NCBI RefSeq assembly: GCF_037072025.1
Contig: NZ_JAXHDD010000002.1
Coordinates: 124,001-188,000 of the forward strand
Length of the DNA stretch: 64,000 bases
From: Pseudogracilibacillus sp037072025
GTDB taxonomy: Bacteria > Bacillota > Bacilli > Bacillales > Amphibacillaceae
Direction: 5' to 3'
The notes beneath the pieces were generated by a model that had not been told where the DNA came from, made no database searches, and saw only the letters and a list, made by a program, of their open reading frames with translations. A program made the position numbers and the translations under genes. Position 1 is the first letter of the stretch, and each line of letters opens with the position of its first letter. Shown here one piece after another: positions 8,904-18,337 of the stretch.

Positions 8904-9386
8904 TCATCTTTGTAACATCCTTGTAATGAACCCTAAATTTTCTTCATCAGCGATAAAGAAATCAAAGCCATATAAAGAGGCTACACCGAGAACAATTGTC
9001 CAACTAAGCAAACTCGCTGTCATTAGATATAATGTTTTCGTCTTCTTGGCCCCAAAGCCAATTGCAAGTAAAACAGATAAATGTGATCCAACAAAAAATG
9101 GTCCAATAAAGGCAAGTCCCGGTAGACCGTATTTATCCCAAAGAGACTTGGCACGTTTATGTCGCTTCGAATCTGTTTGTTCTTCCTTTTTTCTTTTTCG
9201 ACGCCACTCTCTAATTTTATCCAAGAAAACAATGAGCAAGACAATCGTTAATAGATTACCTAAAAATGCGATAATCATCGTTGGTATTGCTGGAACCCCA
9301 CCTATAATGGCTACCGGTATAATTAGTGCAATTTCAAAAAATGGGATAGCTGCTAGTACAAATATAATGCAGTATGTGACAAGCAT
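8904..9386 (-). CDS. Small multidrug export family protein
   Basis: 160 residues matching the small multi-drug export family (Sm_multidrug_ex): N-terminal helices with FFEIALIIPVAIIGGVPAIP, a very basic cytoplasmic stretch (REWRRKRKKEEQ, KRHKRAK), then DKYGLPGLAFIGPFFVGSHL and a final helix. Transport substrate is unproven for the family. TAAGGAGGAAAT precedes the ATG. It starts 27 bp after the ABC ATPase gene with no terminator between, so it probably ends the ytr-like operon. Confidence 0.75.
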   Translation of the reverse strand: MLVTYCIIFVLAAIPFFEIALIIPVAIIGGVPAIPTMIIAFLGNLLTIVLLIVFLDKIREWRRKRKKEEQTDSKRHKRAKSLWDKYGLPGLAFIGPFFVGSHLSVLLAIGFGAKKTKTLYLMTASLLSWTIVLGVASLYGFDFFIADEENLGFITRMLQR

Positions 9387-9413
9387 TTTTATTTCCTCCT
9401 TATAATCCGTTTT

Positions 9414-10277
9414 CTAGTTAAAAGTCGTTCTTGTTAGTAATAGAGTAATTATCTCTTCCAACTCCATTGCTGAACTGTTCATTGGCTTCATGTTATGTGC
9501 TGCAAAATATGTTTCTGTCGCTGTAGCGTCATTTGAAATTAATTCATTCCCAGATCGTGAAATTTCTCCAGGAACAGGCGAACCTTTTAATGTATCAGAA
9601 AACCAATATTTCCGGTAGTTTTCAGTTAAAACGTCTTTTTCAATTGTTTGTATTTGTGTTCCACTTCTAAGCAGCATAATATAATCAGCTAATTTTTTAA
9701 TATCTTCAGCTTGGTGGCTAGCTAAAATGATGGCTCGCTCCTCATCCTCCATGTATTCCGTCAGCATATCGATAATTAAATTTTTTGATGGGATATCCAT
9801 GAATGAAGTCGGTTCATCTAAGATTAAAAGTTTTGTATTCCTCGGGATCGTTAACGCAAGCGTTAATTTTTGCTGAACGCCTTGAGATAGATTTATAAAT
9901 TTTTTATTAAGCGGTACATTTAGCTGATCGATTAATTGGATAAAAAACTTTTGATCCCAATTTGGATACCAGCGAGAAATCAGTTTGTTTAAATCATTGC
10001 CTGTAAATGCATCAAAGCCAATCGTTGTTTGTGGCTGATAGGCGATCTGTTTTTTCCAATCTTCATTCTCTCCATTGACTAGCTCCCCGAACGCTTTAAT
10101 CGTTCCAGAATCTGCATTGACAAGATTCATAACCATCTTCAGTAAGGTACTCTTTCCCGAGCCGTTATCGCCAACTAATGCCGTAACTGTCCCAGGTTCA
10201 ATGTTTAAATTAATCGGGCCAAGCGTAAAATTATCAATTTCTTTTTGAATATTTTCAATCTCAATGTACTTTTCCAA
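9414..10277 (-). CDS. ABC transporter ATP-binding protein (YtrB-like)
   Basis: 287 residues. Contains a Walker A loop GDNGSGKSTLL, Q-loop AYQPQTT, an ABC signature with a substituted core (INLSQGVQQKLTLAL), Walker B LLILDEPTS and the H-loop ASHQAED. Starts with TTG after AAGGAGAG; the preceding GntR stop lies 2 bp upstream, so translation is coupled. With the three permease-like genes upstream it should form an export-type ABC complex; YtrABCDEF-type systems answer cell-wall antibiotics or acetoin growth in Bacillus, but the substrate here is unknown. Confidence 0.88.
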   Translation of the reverse strand: MEKYIEIENIQKEIDNFTLGPINLNIEPGTVTALVGDNGSGKSTLLKMVMNLVNADSGTIKAFGELVNGENEDWKKQIAYQPQTTIGFDAFTGNDLNKLISRWYPNWDQKFFIQLIDQLNVPLNKKFINLSQGVQQKLTLALTIPRNTKLLILDEPTSFMDIPSKNLIIDMLTEYMEDEERAIILASHQAEDIKKLADYIMLLRSGTQIQTIEKDVLTENYRKYWFSDTLKGSPVPGEISRSGNELISNDATATETYFAAHNMKPMNSSAMELEEIITLLLTRTTFN

Positions 10278-10279
10278 AT

Positions 10280-10672
10280 TTATTCTCTCCTTTCACTTTC
10301 ATGTAAAATTGTTAGAAAAAGCTCCTTTATTTGCGAATGAGTATAGTCATAGTTACGTGCAGTTTCAATAGCGTGTTGAAACACATCGTAAACGGCGGAT
10401 TGTTTTGTGGCATTTTTAAGTGATTGATCGAGTTCTGCGACAAACGTTCCCTTACCTTGAATTGTTTTAATAAATCCGTCATTTTCTAAGTTTTGATATG
10501 CTCTTCTCGTCGTAATGACACTCACCTCTAATTCTTTTGATAGGACACGGATAGAAGGTAGAGCAACTCCAGCCGATAAATGTCCACCAGCAATTAATGC
10601 TTTTAACTGTTGTTCAATTTGATGATAGATCGGCTCTCGTGAATCTTTAGACAATTGAATTGGTAGTTTCAC
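10280..10672 (-). CDS. GntR family regulator, YtrA subfamily
   Basis: 130 residues. An N-terminal winged helix-turn-helix (about residues 10-75: PIYHQIEQQLKALIAGG, LPSIRVLSKELEVS, GKGTFVAE) with a short C-terminal dimerisation tail, the layout of the YtrA subfamily. Start is GTG with AGGAGG 8 bp before. These regulators usually repress their own ABC operon; the palindrome at 12891-12906 just after the operon promoter is its likely target. Unusually it is fourth rather than first in the operon. Confidence 0.85.
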   Translation of the reverse strand: MKLPIQLSKDSREPIYHQIEQQLKALIAGGHLSAGVALPSIRVLSKELEVSVITTRRAYQNLENDGFIKTIQGKGTFVAELDQSLKNATKQSAVYDVFQHAIETARNYDYTHSQIKELFLTILHESERRE

Positions 10673-10686
10673 TTCTCCCGCCTCCT

Positions 10687-11400
10687 TTATAAATAGTCTG
10701 TTTTTCTCATTCTGTTACGCATGATTTTCATCCAAAAGTTCCAACCGATAATCGAAAAAATCAATGAAATAATCATTGAAATGAATGGATAGTTACTGGC
10801 CATGTCAATCGTCCATGTGATGAGTCCATTTTTATACCATTTATAAAATACGAACAAATAAAGGAGAAATAAACCAAATCCAATAAAGCATCCATAAAAG
10901 ATATTCCATCCTAAATTGGAACCAACTTCAAAAGCGGGTGTAACACAGCCGATATAAATCCCGAAACAAAACCAGATAAATGCGAAAGCGATATATGCAT
11001 GTAACGTCATGAACGATTGAAAGGTCGGATAAAGAAGAATCAGCAACAGACCATTTGATAAAAGCAAGAGAACGAAATAAGTGATAAACCGATATTTAAC
11101 AATCACTTCTTGTTTCATTGCTAATTTGTTTAAAGCAGTTAGAAAAGGTGCTGCATACCGAATACTTCTAAATTTTTGCAATTGAAAGTCCTTTGGCCTG
11201 GCAAGTTGTGAGAGAAATCCACTAAATGTTAGGGTAAAGAAAAAGTCTAGTCCCATCGTTGCCTGTTCAAAATAATGCGGACTAATGGACGTGATCAATA
11301 AAAAAACGAGTAAAAACCCAAGCGCTAATAATGGGAGTTGCTTCAATGAATGTTTTAGTTCAAACTTCGCAAGCCAAAATGCTTCTTTCCATTCAGTCAT
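10687..11400 (-). CDS. ABC permease-like membrane protein 3
   Basis: 237 residues, six predicted membrane helices. Shares with its two upstream neighbours the N-terminal W+xAFWLAK(F/V)E pattern, a central sequence near residue 150 ending ...P(A)xxxG, and a basic C-terminus (RNRMRKTDYL). The three are clearly paralogues arising by tandem duplication. They are taken as membrane subunits for the ATPase at 9414-10277. Substrate unknown. Confidence 0.7.
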   Translation of the reverse strand: MTEWKEAFWLAKFELKHSLKQLPLLALGFLLVFLLITSISPHYFEQATMGLDFFFTLTFSGFLSQLARPKDFQLQKFRSIRYAAPFLTALNKLAMKQEVIVKYRFITYFVLLLLSNGLLLILLYPTFQSFMTLHAYIAFAFIWFCFGIYIGCVTPAFEVGSNLGWNIFYGCFIGFGLFLLYLFVFYKWYKNGLITWTIDMASNYPFISMIISLIFSIIGWNFWMKIMRNRMRKTDYL

Positions 11401-11412
11401 TGGTTCTCCTCC

Positions 11413-12129
11413 TTACATGTAATCTAGCTTTTTCATCTTTTTTTTCATGTAATATGGCCAAAATTTCCATCCAATCACGATGAAAACAATGGAGACGAAA
11501 GTAGCTAGTAATGGCCATTTTTCTGCAAGCGTTGCCGTCCACAAGACAATTCCTCCACCAATAACGAGATGAAAATAATAAAAAGGAATTACTACTACGA
11601 TAATCACGAAAAGTGAACTAATAATCATGCTTATTGCTGTAACATAATTTCCAGCATCGCCTGCCGGAGTTATCATTCCAAACGCAAAGGTAACAGCAAC
11701 CCATATGAAGCAAAAAGCAATATAAGAAAGTAAGTTCATTTTACTTAATTCACTATCCAAAAGATAAAACAAGGAAAAGAGTACGACTAAAAATGGCCCA
11801 AGATAAGCAGTGTATGTGATTAAACGGCTCTTTACTAAAATGTTTTTAGAAATTGGCAGCTGTAATTGCATCGGTATGGTAGGTGAGAACCAAAGTTTGT
11901 CAGAACCTTGTTGATATTTAAAAGCTTTGTTTCTCAGCCAAAAAGGACCGGAAGAAACTAGTATAAGGAAAATGATATCATGATAAGGATCTGGGCTATT
12001 CATGTTGTTATATAGGATTAAAACAATAAAGGTCGCTACCGAGAAAATAATCCAGCCTAGTAGTAAATTTACAAGTGATTTTTTTAATTCGACTTTTGCA
12101 AGCCAATATGCGTCTTTCCACTCTGTCAT
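11413..12129 (-). CDS. ABC permease-like membrane protein 2
   Basis: 238 residues, six hydrophobic segments, start MTEWKDAYWLAKVELKKSL, end KKKMKKLDYM. Its C-terminal WKFWPYYMKKKMKKLDYM is almost the same as in protein 1 (WKFWPYYMKKRMQKLDYM), so these two are the closest pair. Central FGMITPAGDAGNYV corresponds to FGMIMPASDVGDYV in protein 1. Separated from its neighbours by 12-13 bp with good ribosome sites. Confidence 0.7.
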   Translation of the reverse strand: MTEWKDAYWLAKVELKKSLVNLLLGWIIFSVATFIVLILYNNMNSPDPYHDIIFLILVSSGPFWLRNKAFKYQQGSDKLWFSPTIPMQLQLPISKNILVKSRLITYTAYLGPFLVVLFSLFYLLDSELSKMNLLSYIAFCFIWVAVTFAFGMITPAGDAGNYVTAISMIISSLFVIIVVVIPFYYFHLVIGGGIVLWTATLAEKWPLLATFVSIVFIVIGWKFWPYYMKKKMKKLDYM

Positions 12130-12142
12130 GCTACAAACCTCC

Positions 12143-12865
12143 TTACATATAATCTAATTTTTGCATTCTTTTCTTCATATAGTATGGCCAAAATTTCCAG
12201 CTAATCCAGATAAGTATAATCGCGACAATTATAGTTGGTAAGCATTGTGTTTGTGCTAACTTAATTGTCCAAGCAACAATCCCATATCCTAAAAAATTAT
12301 AAAAGAATAAACTGACTCCAAATCCAATTAAACCAGTAACAATCATATAAAAGGAAATTATTTTTGGGGATACATAATCCCCTACATCACTGGCAGGCAT
12401 GATCATTCCAAAAGAGAGACCAATGGAAAGCCAAAGAATAAAAAATACGAAATAAGCAGTCAAGCTCATAATTTCACGGATGCCACTATGGAAAAAATAA
12501 AGTATTGGAAAAACAGTAATGATAAAGGGCAATAGATAAGCAAGATAAATAATGAGTCTACTTTTAACAACTGAGTCCTTAGGAATTGGTAATTGCGACT
12601 GCATAATGAGCGTAGGGGATGCCCAAATTTGCTCTGAAACTTTTTGATATTGAAAATGTTTAGATCGTAACCAAGAAGGTGCGATGCTAAAAGCGAGTAT
12701 AAAAAAGATATCAAATACAATATAATTTTCCCTAATATATCTACTAAAGCTAGTTAAAAAAAGTAAACTCACCATCGTTAAGATCAACCAACAAAGAAAG
12801 ATATTAACAGCTGACACTTTCCATTCAAACTTCGCTAACCAAAAGGCCTGTTTCCACATTTTCAT
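12143..12865 (-). CDS. ABC permease-like membrane protein 1
   Basis: 240 residues and the first gene of the operon. Begins MKMWKQAFWLAKFEWK, preceded by TTGGAGGACT six bases before the ATG, and has six membrane segments. It follows directly after a consensus promoter and a palindromic operator. Paralogous to the next two genes. Annotated as membrane subunit of the YtrB-like ABC system by context rather than by motif. Confidence 0.7.
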   Translation of the reverse strand: MKMWKQAFWLAKFEWKVSAVNIFLCWLILTMVSLLFLTSFSRYIRENYIVFDIFFILAFSIAPSWLRSKHFQYQKVSEQIWASPTLIMQSQLPIPKDSVVKSRLIIYLAYLLPFIITVFPILYFFHSGIREIMSLTAYFVFFILWLSIGLSFGMIMPASDVGDYVSPKIISFYMIVTGLIGFGVSLFFYNFLGYGIVAWTIKLAQTQCLPTIIVAIILIWISWKFWPYYMKKRMQKLDYM

Positions 12866-12890
12866 TTTAGTCCTCCAACAGTGATGGTGT

Positions 12891-12906
12891 GTATATCTTT
12901 ATATAC
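12891..12906 (-). promoter_or_regulatory. Probable operator for the YtrA-like regulator
   Basis: GTATATCTTTATATAC is a perfect 6-bp inverted repeat with a 4-bp centre, directly downstream of the -10 box of the operon promoter. Binding here would block transcription. Assignment to the operon's own GntR protein is an inference. Confidence 0.6.
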
Positions 12907-12935
12907 AGTATATGACCAGTGAATATTTCTGTCAA
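12907..12935 (-). promoter_or_regulatory. Sigma-A promoter of the ABC/GntR operon
   Basis: On the minus strand: perfect -35 TTGACA (12930-12935), 17-bp spacer, -10 TATACT (12907-12912), ending 41 bp before the start codon at 12865. Confidence 0.8.
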
Positions 12936-13024
12936 TAGGAAAACAGGAAAATAATATATGTTTCAATTTGATTATGTTTGTCCAAGATAGGTAGAGAAGG
13001 ACAAACGTGAGGAGTTAGATTAAT

Positions 13025-13633
13025 ATGCAAACAGGAAAATCACTTTTATTATTAACGATAGTTACAATCACTTTATTTGGTTGTCAAGATAGACCACAAG
13101 AGCCCGAAATGAATGAAGAAAGTCAAGAGGAATATGATGCCATCGAGGTTGATAAGGGAGAAAAAGAAACAAGGGAGTCGCTTGAAATTGAATTAATTGA
13201 TGGAGAAGGAATCCAAGTTGGAATTGCGACATTGACTGAGGAATCCGATGGAGTTCATATTGCCGTGGCTGCACACCATCTTCCAGAAGGAATGCATGGA
13301 TTTCACATTCATGAGAAAGGAATGTGTGACACCCCTGATTTTGAGTCAGCAGGAGGCCATTTTAATCCAGGCGGAAAAAATCATGGTTTCGATGATCCAG
13401 AAGGACCTCATGCTGGAGATATGGTGAATTTGGAAGTACATGCGGATGGAACTGCTGAACAAATTTTCATTAATGACATGGTAACATTAAAAAAAGATGT
13501 TCCTCATTCTTTATTTAGTGAAGAGGGTACTACGTTAATGATTCATGCTGATTCAGATGATTATGTTTCACAACCAGCTGGAGACGCAGGAGAAAGAATC
13601 GTTTGTGGAGTAATAAGTAAAAAGGAGAAATAA
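13025..13633 (+). CDS. Cu/Zn superoxide dismutase-like lipoprotein
   Basis: 202 residues. A lipoprotein signal (MQTGKSLLLLTIVTITLFGC, lipobox LFGC) is followed by an acidic linker and a SodC domain with GFHIHEKGMC, GGHFNP and DMVNLEVHADG. The copper/zinc histidines of H-x-H, GGHFNP and the later LMIHADSDD are present, and two cysteines (GMC and VCGV) can form the structural disulfide. In Bacillus, the YojM homologue lacks a full copper site; here the pattern should be checked by alignment. It acts outside the membrane. Stands alone, divergent from the ABC operon. Confidence 0.85.
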   Translation: MQTGKSLLLLTIVTITLFGCQDRPQEPEMNEESQEEYDAIEVDKGEKETRESLEIELIDGEGIQVGIATLTEESDGVHIAVAAHHLPEGMHGFHIHEKGMCDTPDFESAGGHFNPGGKNHGFDDPEGPHAGDMVNLEVHADGTAEQIFINDMVTLKKDVPHSLFSEEGTTLMIHADSDDYVSQPAGDAGERIVCGVISKKEK

Positions 13634-13675
13634 CAACTAGATCGAGATGGGAAGAACATATTTTTTGGCAGATAT

Positions 13676-13820
13676 GAAAACCATAAATCCTTTCTTGCTG
13701 CTCACTGGCTAAAAGCGCGACGTCCTGTCGCGGGCGCCAGTACTAGCACGTCAATCATTCGTAAGTGTAATGAAGGCATTCGCCGTCAAAGCTTAGTGAA
13801 TGCCTAGTTTTCTAAAAATC
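13676..13820 (+). repeat. Interspersed repeat A, copy 1 (partial)
   Basis: Starts near CCTTTCTTGCTGCTCACTGG, runs through AAAAGCGCGACGTCC and ends in GCCTAGTTTTCTAAAA. Shares these left and right parts with copies at 18338-18690, 22609-22697, 30858-31180 (inverted) and 62443-62655 (inverted). The rest of the gap to 13915 holds only a promoter-like TATACTT before the MFS gene. Confidence 0.6.
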
Positions 13821-13915
13821 CCATCTCATTTTCAGAAAAATACTATACTTCAAGCTGTAATCTTTCAAAATCAGTTTTTAATCATGTATACTTATCTTTA
13901 AGAAAGGAAGATTAC

Positions 13916-15103
13916 ATGGAATCTACCGGAATAGAGAAGACCGATAATGAAAAAATTTTTTCTAAAGACTTCGCATTCATTTGGCTTGCGAACTTTTTTG
14001 TTTTTCTAGGTTTTCAAATGACCCTTCCAACGATACCGATTTTTGTAAATGAATTAGGTGGAAGTGATCAATTGATTGGTATTATCGTTGGGATTTTTAC
14101 ATTTTCGGCATTACTCTTTCGCCCATATGCTGGTCATGCACTTGAAACGAAAGGTAGAGGGATCGTTTACTTATTTGGACTATCTTTATTTGTTTTATCC
14201 ATCGGTTCTTTTGGGTTTATTACTAGTATGGCGTTTTTGATTGTTATGCGGATAGTTCAAGGGATCGGATGGGGTTTTTCTACAACGGCATCTGGAACAA
14301 TTGCGACCGACTTAATTCCACCAAGTCGACGTGGGGAAGGAATGGGGTACTATGGATTATCGGGAAACTTAGCGTTAGCATTTGGTCCGGCTCTTGGCTT
14401 GACACTTGCAGGTGTTCTTTCTTTTACGCAATTATTTTTAATTTGTGCTAGTCTCGGATTGATTGCATTTTTGCTTTCATTAAACATCCGTTATAAAAAG
14501 GTTGATGAGTCACCCCATAAAACAAAGCCAGCAAGATTCGATGTGCTTGAAAAAACGGCAATCAATCCCTCTATTATATTACTTTTCATAACACTAACCT
14601 TTGGAGGTATCGCAACTTTCCTACCATTATTCGCTGCTGAGAAGAACATTGAAGGAATTCAATTTTATTTTATTGCCTATGCAATCTTTTTAATGTTATC
14701 AAGGATATTTGCGGGTAAGATTTATGACGCAAAAGGGGATTTATATGTTATCCCACCTGGAACGGTTTTAATTTTTATAGCAATGTTGCTATTAGCTTGG
14801 TTACCTAATATGAGCACAATGGTTATTGCTGGTGCTTTATATGGTTTAGGATTTGGCACAGTCCAGCCAGCGTTACAAGCTTGGGCCGTAGATAAAGCAG
14901 CGGCAAACCGCAAAGGAATGGCAAATGCTACGTTTTTCTCTTTCTTTGACTTAGGGATTGGGATTGGTGCAATGCTGTTTGGGCAACTTGCATTTTTATA
15001 CGGTTATCAAATTATTTATCTCGTATCAGCCTTTTCAGTAATAATTTCACTCTCGTATTATATGTTTCTAGTTGTAACAGGACGTAGAAGAGCAAGATCT
15101 TAA
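13916..15103 (+). CDS. MFS transporter
   Basis: 395 residues with twelve membrane helices. The loop after helix 2 (LFRPYAGHALETKGR) matches the MFS motif A, and the segment RIVQGIGWGFSTTASGTIATDLIPPSRRGEGMG is typical of drug/sugar exporter relatives. The start ATG is preceded by AAAGGAAG. Substrate cannot be inferred. It may be co-transcribed with the helicase gene 36 bp downstream. Confidence 0.88.
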   Translation: MESTGIEKTDNEKIFSKDFAFIWLANFFVFLGFQMTLPTIPIFVNELGGSDQLIGIIVGIFTFSALLFRPYAGHALETKGRGIVYLFGLSLFVLSIGSFGFITSMAFLIVMRIVQGIGWGFSTTASGTIATDLIPPSRRGEGMGYYGLSGNLALAFGPALGLTLAGVLSFTQLFLICASLGLIAFLLSLNIRYKKVDESPHKTKPARFDVLEKTAINPSIILLFITLTFGGIATFLPLFAAEKNIEGIQFYFIAYAIFLMLSRIFAGKIYDAKGDLYVIPPGTVLIFIAMLLLAWLPNMSTMVIAGALYGLGFGTVQPALQAWAVDKAAANRKGMANATFFSFFDLGIGIGAMLFGQLAFLYGYQIIYLVSAFSVIISLSYYMFLVVTGRRRARS

Positions 15104-15139
15104 AGTAAGAAAATTTATTTAAAGGTTAGGTATTAAGCA

Positions 15140-18100
15140 TTGAAAAAAATCAGTCGTAGTCAAATTCAACGTTTATTTCCTCCTCACATCTATGAGCGCG
15201 GAGTCATTTATTATAAGGAAAATAGAGTAAATGGACTCAGTTATAATAAGCATGAAAAAGCTTGGTTTGCGGAGGTAGAAGGTTCAGAACTGTATTATGT
15301 TGAAGTTGATTTAACTAAACTAAGTGATGGGAAAATTAGAACATATTGTGATTGCCCTGCTTTTAACACGTATCATTCTTGTAAACATCTTGTAGCTGTT
15401 ATGCTTGGAATAGCTAACCATACGTATGGACGTGAGTGGGAAACACGTGATACACATCAATTTATTGAAGGGATTCTTTCCAACCAACGAATGGGTAATT
15501 CAGGACTGATTGTTGGAAAAACGCCAATGATTGTTGAGTATTATTTAAAGTTGGATCAAGCTAATAAAATTTGGCTTGAACTAAAAACAGGGATTGATCA
15601 TTGTTATGTCATTCGAAATGTAAGAGAGTTTTTAGACCATGTGTTACATGATGAAGAACATTTTTTTACAAAAAAGTTCAGCTTCGACCCAAGAAACCAT
15701 TATTTTTTAAAACAAGACGAGGATATTCTTCGAGAGTTACAAGATTTTATTGAAACAGGTGACCTATTCACAGATAGGAGCTATGATGTGGGCAATGCCT
15801 ATGACAGAAGAGAGCTTCTCATTCCACCCATGTCCTTTTCGTCATTACTTGAAAAATTGATTCAACGAAACTTGCTAGTAGAAGTCGGAAATGAATTTTA
15901 TAAAGAGGTAGAAATTATAAATGATGAAATGCCTGTTAAATTCTCTGTTAACCAAAATAATGATACCGAACAATTACTGTTAAAGCTAAATGGAGTAAAG
16001 GGAGTGAAGTATTTTCCAGCTTATAAGACGATATTTTCAGAAGGAAATTTTTATTTTCCATCTGATAGTCAGCTTGGTGTAATGAGACAAATCCGACGAT
16101 TAGGAATGGACAATCATGAACTTCCCATTTCCTCAGAAAGCGTTGATACATTTTTTTCTGAAGCACTACCTATATTAAAGCAAGCTTCATCAATTGAAGT
16201 CGAAGAAAAAGTTACAGAAGAGCTAGTAGAGCATCCACTTCGGGCGACATTATATTTACAGGAAAAAGATCATTTGATTGTAGGGAAGCTAACGTATCAT
16301 TACGGTAATCAGGAGCTGGATCCATTTGTAAAAAGAAATAATAATAAGGTTATTATTATACGTGACGTAAAAAAAGAGCAACAGATAATGGATTTAATTG
16401 AACAATCAAATTTTTATTATAATGGAAAAGAACTTTACCTCAAGATGGACGATGATGAAGAGATCTATGATTTTCTCTATACAATTTTGCCAGAATTAGA
16501 TCAGCATGTTGAATTATTTTTGACTTCTGACATTCAAAGCTTAATTACGGAGTATGAACCGGTACCAAGCGCTACTGTTAATGTTCAAGGCGATTCTAAT
16601 TTATTAGAAATTGGATTTGATATAAGTGGTGTCGATGAGGAAGAGATATCTGAGATGTTAAAAGCTGTAATAGAGAAAAAACGTTTTTACCGCTTAAATA
16701 GTGGAGCGCTTATTTCCCTTGAAACAGAGGAATACAAAGCGGTAGGAAGAATGTTTGATGATCTACGCATCAATAAAAATGATCTAGAAGATGGTAGTCT
16801 GTTGTTACCAGCTTATCGAGGGATGCAAATTGACCAATTAAACAATGCGCAAATAAATTATGAGCCATCTTTTAACCAGTTATTAGAGCGATTAAAGTCA
16901 CCTGAAGAACAAGTATATGAATTACCAAAAAACTTACATGCCGAATTGAGGCATTATCAAGAAACTGGCTACCAATGGTTTAAGTCTTTAAGTTCTTATC
17001 AATTAGGTGGAATATTAGCTGATGATATGGGACTTGGTAAGACGTTACAGACAATTGCTTATTTATTATCAGAACCTAGTGAGAAACCTCATTTGGTAGT
17101 TGTGCCTTCTTCTGTGATTTATAACTGGAGGAATGAAATTGGAAAATTTGCTCCAGATTTGAATGTAGCAGTAATTACCGGTTCACCAGAGGAGCGCTTG
17201 CAAATAATTGAAGAAGCTAAAGATGTCGATATTTGGATTACCTCGTACGGAACAGTTCGACAAGATATTACATTATACAAAACGTTATCATTTCAAACCC
17301 TCATACTCGACGAAGCTCAATATATTAAAAATTATTTCACGAAAACTTCTCGAGCTATCCGTGAAATAAAAGCAGCAAAACGTTTTGCTCTTAGTGGTAC
17401 ACCAATTGAGAATTCTATTGATGAATTATGGGCTATCTTCCAAGTAATTTTACCAGGATTTTTACCAAGTCAAGCAGATTTTAGAAAAATGGAAAGAGAG
17501 AAAATTGCTTCCTTAACAAGACCATTTATTCTACGCCGAGTAAAGAAAGATGTATTAAAGGAATTACCTGATAAAATTGAATCTGTGCATATTTCTGAAC
17601 TTACAAAAGATCAAAAAGAGTTATATGTGGGCTATTTACAACAACTGCAGGCAGAAACATCTGCCTCAATTGCAGGTAATCAATTTCAGAGAAACCGGAT
17701 GAAGATATTAGCTGGACTTACACGACTTCGTCAACTCTGTTGTCATCCTTCCCTATTTATTGAAAATTACGAAGGGCGTTCAGGTAAGCTCGATGAATTA
17801 ATGGAGTCGGTTCAGACAATGATTGAAAATGGAAAAAGAATGTTGATTTTTTCTCAGTTTACGTCCATGCACGAATTGATTATTAAGGAGCTAGAGAAAT
17901 TAGGTATTGATTATTATTATTTACATGGTCAAACGCCTTCCAAAGATCGCGTCGAAATGAGCGAAGCATTTAATACTGGAGAAAAAAGCGTCTTTTTAAT
18001 TTCGCTACGAGCAGGCGGAACGGGACTGAACTTAACTGGTGCAGATACTGTTATTCTGTATGATTTATGGTGGAATCCAGCTGTTGAGGATCAAGCAGCA

Positions 18101-18292
18101 GGAAGAGCACACCGGTTTGGTCAGAAAAATGTTGTTCAAGTAATCCGTTTTATTACAGAGGGTACAATTGAAGAAAAAATCTATGAACTTCAGCAGAAGA
18201 AGCGGGAATTAATTGATCAGGTGATACAACCAGGTGAAACGATGTTATCAAGTTTATCGGAAGAAGATGTTCGAGAGTTGTTAAGTATATAA
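15140..18292 (+). CDS. SNF2 family DNA/RNA helicase with SWIM zinc finger
   Basis: 1050 residues. N-terminal SWIM zinc finger (C70, C72, C81, H83: CDCPAFNTYHSCKH), a central SNF2-associated bacterial domain, and a C-terminal Swi2/Snf2 ATPase: motif I DDMGLGKTLQT near residue 632, DEAQ near residue 724, SGTPIENS, and helicase-C motifs FSQFTSMHELI, LRAGGTGLNL and AGRAHRFGQ. Such proteins are double-stranded DNA translocases; the bacterial ones are of unclear physiological role. Start is TTG at 15140 with a modest site (AAAGGTTAGG). Normal length for the family. Confidence 0.92.
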   Translation: MKKISRSQIQRLFPPHIYERGVIYYKENRVNGLSYNKHEKAWFAEVEGSELYYVEVDLTKLSDGKIRTYCDCPAFNTYHSCKHLVAVMLGIANHTYGREWETRDTHQFIEGILSNQRMGNSGLIVGKTPMIVEYYLKLDQANKIWLELKTGIDHCYVIRNVREFLDHVLHDEEHFFTKKFSFDPRNHYFLKQDEDILRELQDFIETGDLFTDRSYDVGNAYDRRELLIPPMSFSSLLEKLIQRNLLVEVGNEFYKEVEIINDEMPVKFSVNQNNDTEQLLLKLNGVKGVKYFPAYKTIFSEGNFYFPSDSQLGVMRQIRRLGMDNHELPISSESVDTFFSEALPILKQASSIEVEEKVTEELVEHPLRATLYLQEKDHLIVGKLTYHYGNQELDPFVKRNNNKVIIIRDVKKEQQIMDLIEQSNFYYNGKELYLKMDDDEEIYDFLYTILPELDQHVELFLTSDIQSLITEYEPVPSATVNVQGDSNLLEIGFDISGVDEEEISEMLKAVIEKKRFYRLNSGALISLETEEYKAVGRMFDDLRINKNDLEDGSLLLPAYRGMQIDQLNNAQINYEPSFNQLLERLKSPEEQVYELPKNLHAELRHYQETGYQWFKSLSSYQLGGILADDMGLGKTLQTIAYLLSEPSEKPHLVVVPSSVIYNWRNEIGKFAPDLNVAVITGSPEERLQIIEEAKDVDIWITSYGTVRQDITLYKTLSFQTLILDEAQYIKNYFTKTSRAIREIKAAKRFALSGTPIENSIDELWAIFQVILPGFLPSQADFRKMEREKIASLTRPFILRRVKKDVLKELPDKIESVHISELTKDQKELYVGYLQQLQAETSASIAGNQFQRNRMKILAGLTRLRQLCCHPSLFIENYEGRSGKLDELMESVQTMIENGKRMLIFSQFTSMHELIIKELEKLGIDYYYLHGQTPSKDRVEMSEAFNTGEKSVFLISLRAGGTGLNLTGADTVILYDLWWNPAVEDQAAGRAHRFGQKNVVQVIRFITEGTIEEKIYELQQKKRELIDQVIQPGETMLSSLSEEDVRELLSI

Positions 18293-18297
18293 GCGAA

Positions 18298-18328
18298 GGA
18301 GCCTGTTTTGGATAGGCTCCTTTATTTG
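18298..18328 (+). terminator. Terminator of the MFS/helicase unit
   Basis: GGAGCCT pairs with AGGCTCC across a 9-nt loop, followed by TTTATTT. Confidence 0.85.
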
Positions 18329-18337
18329 TAGAAAGTA

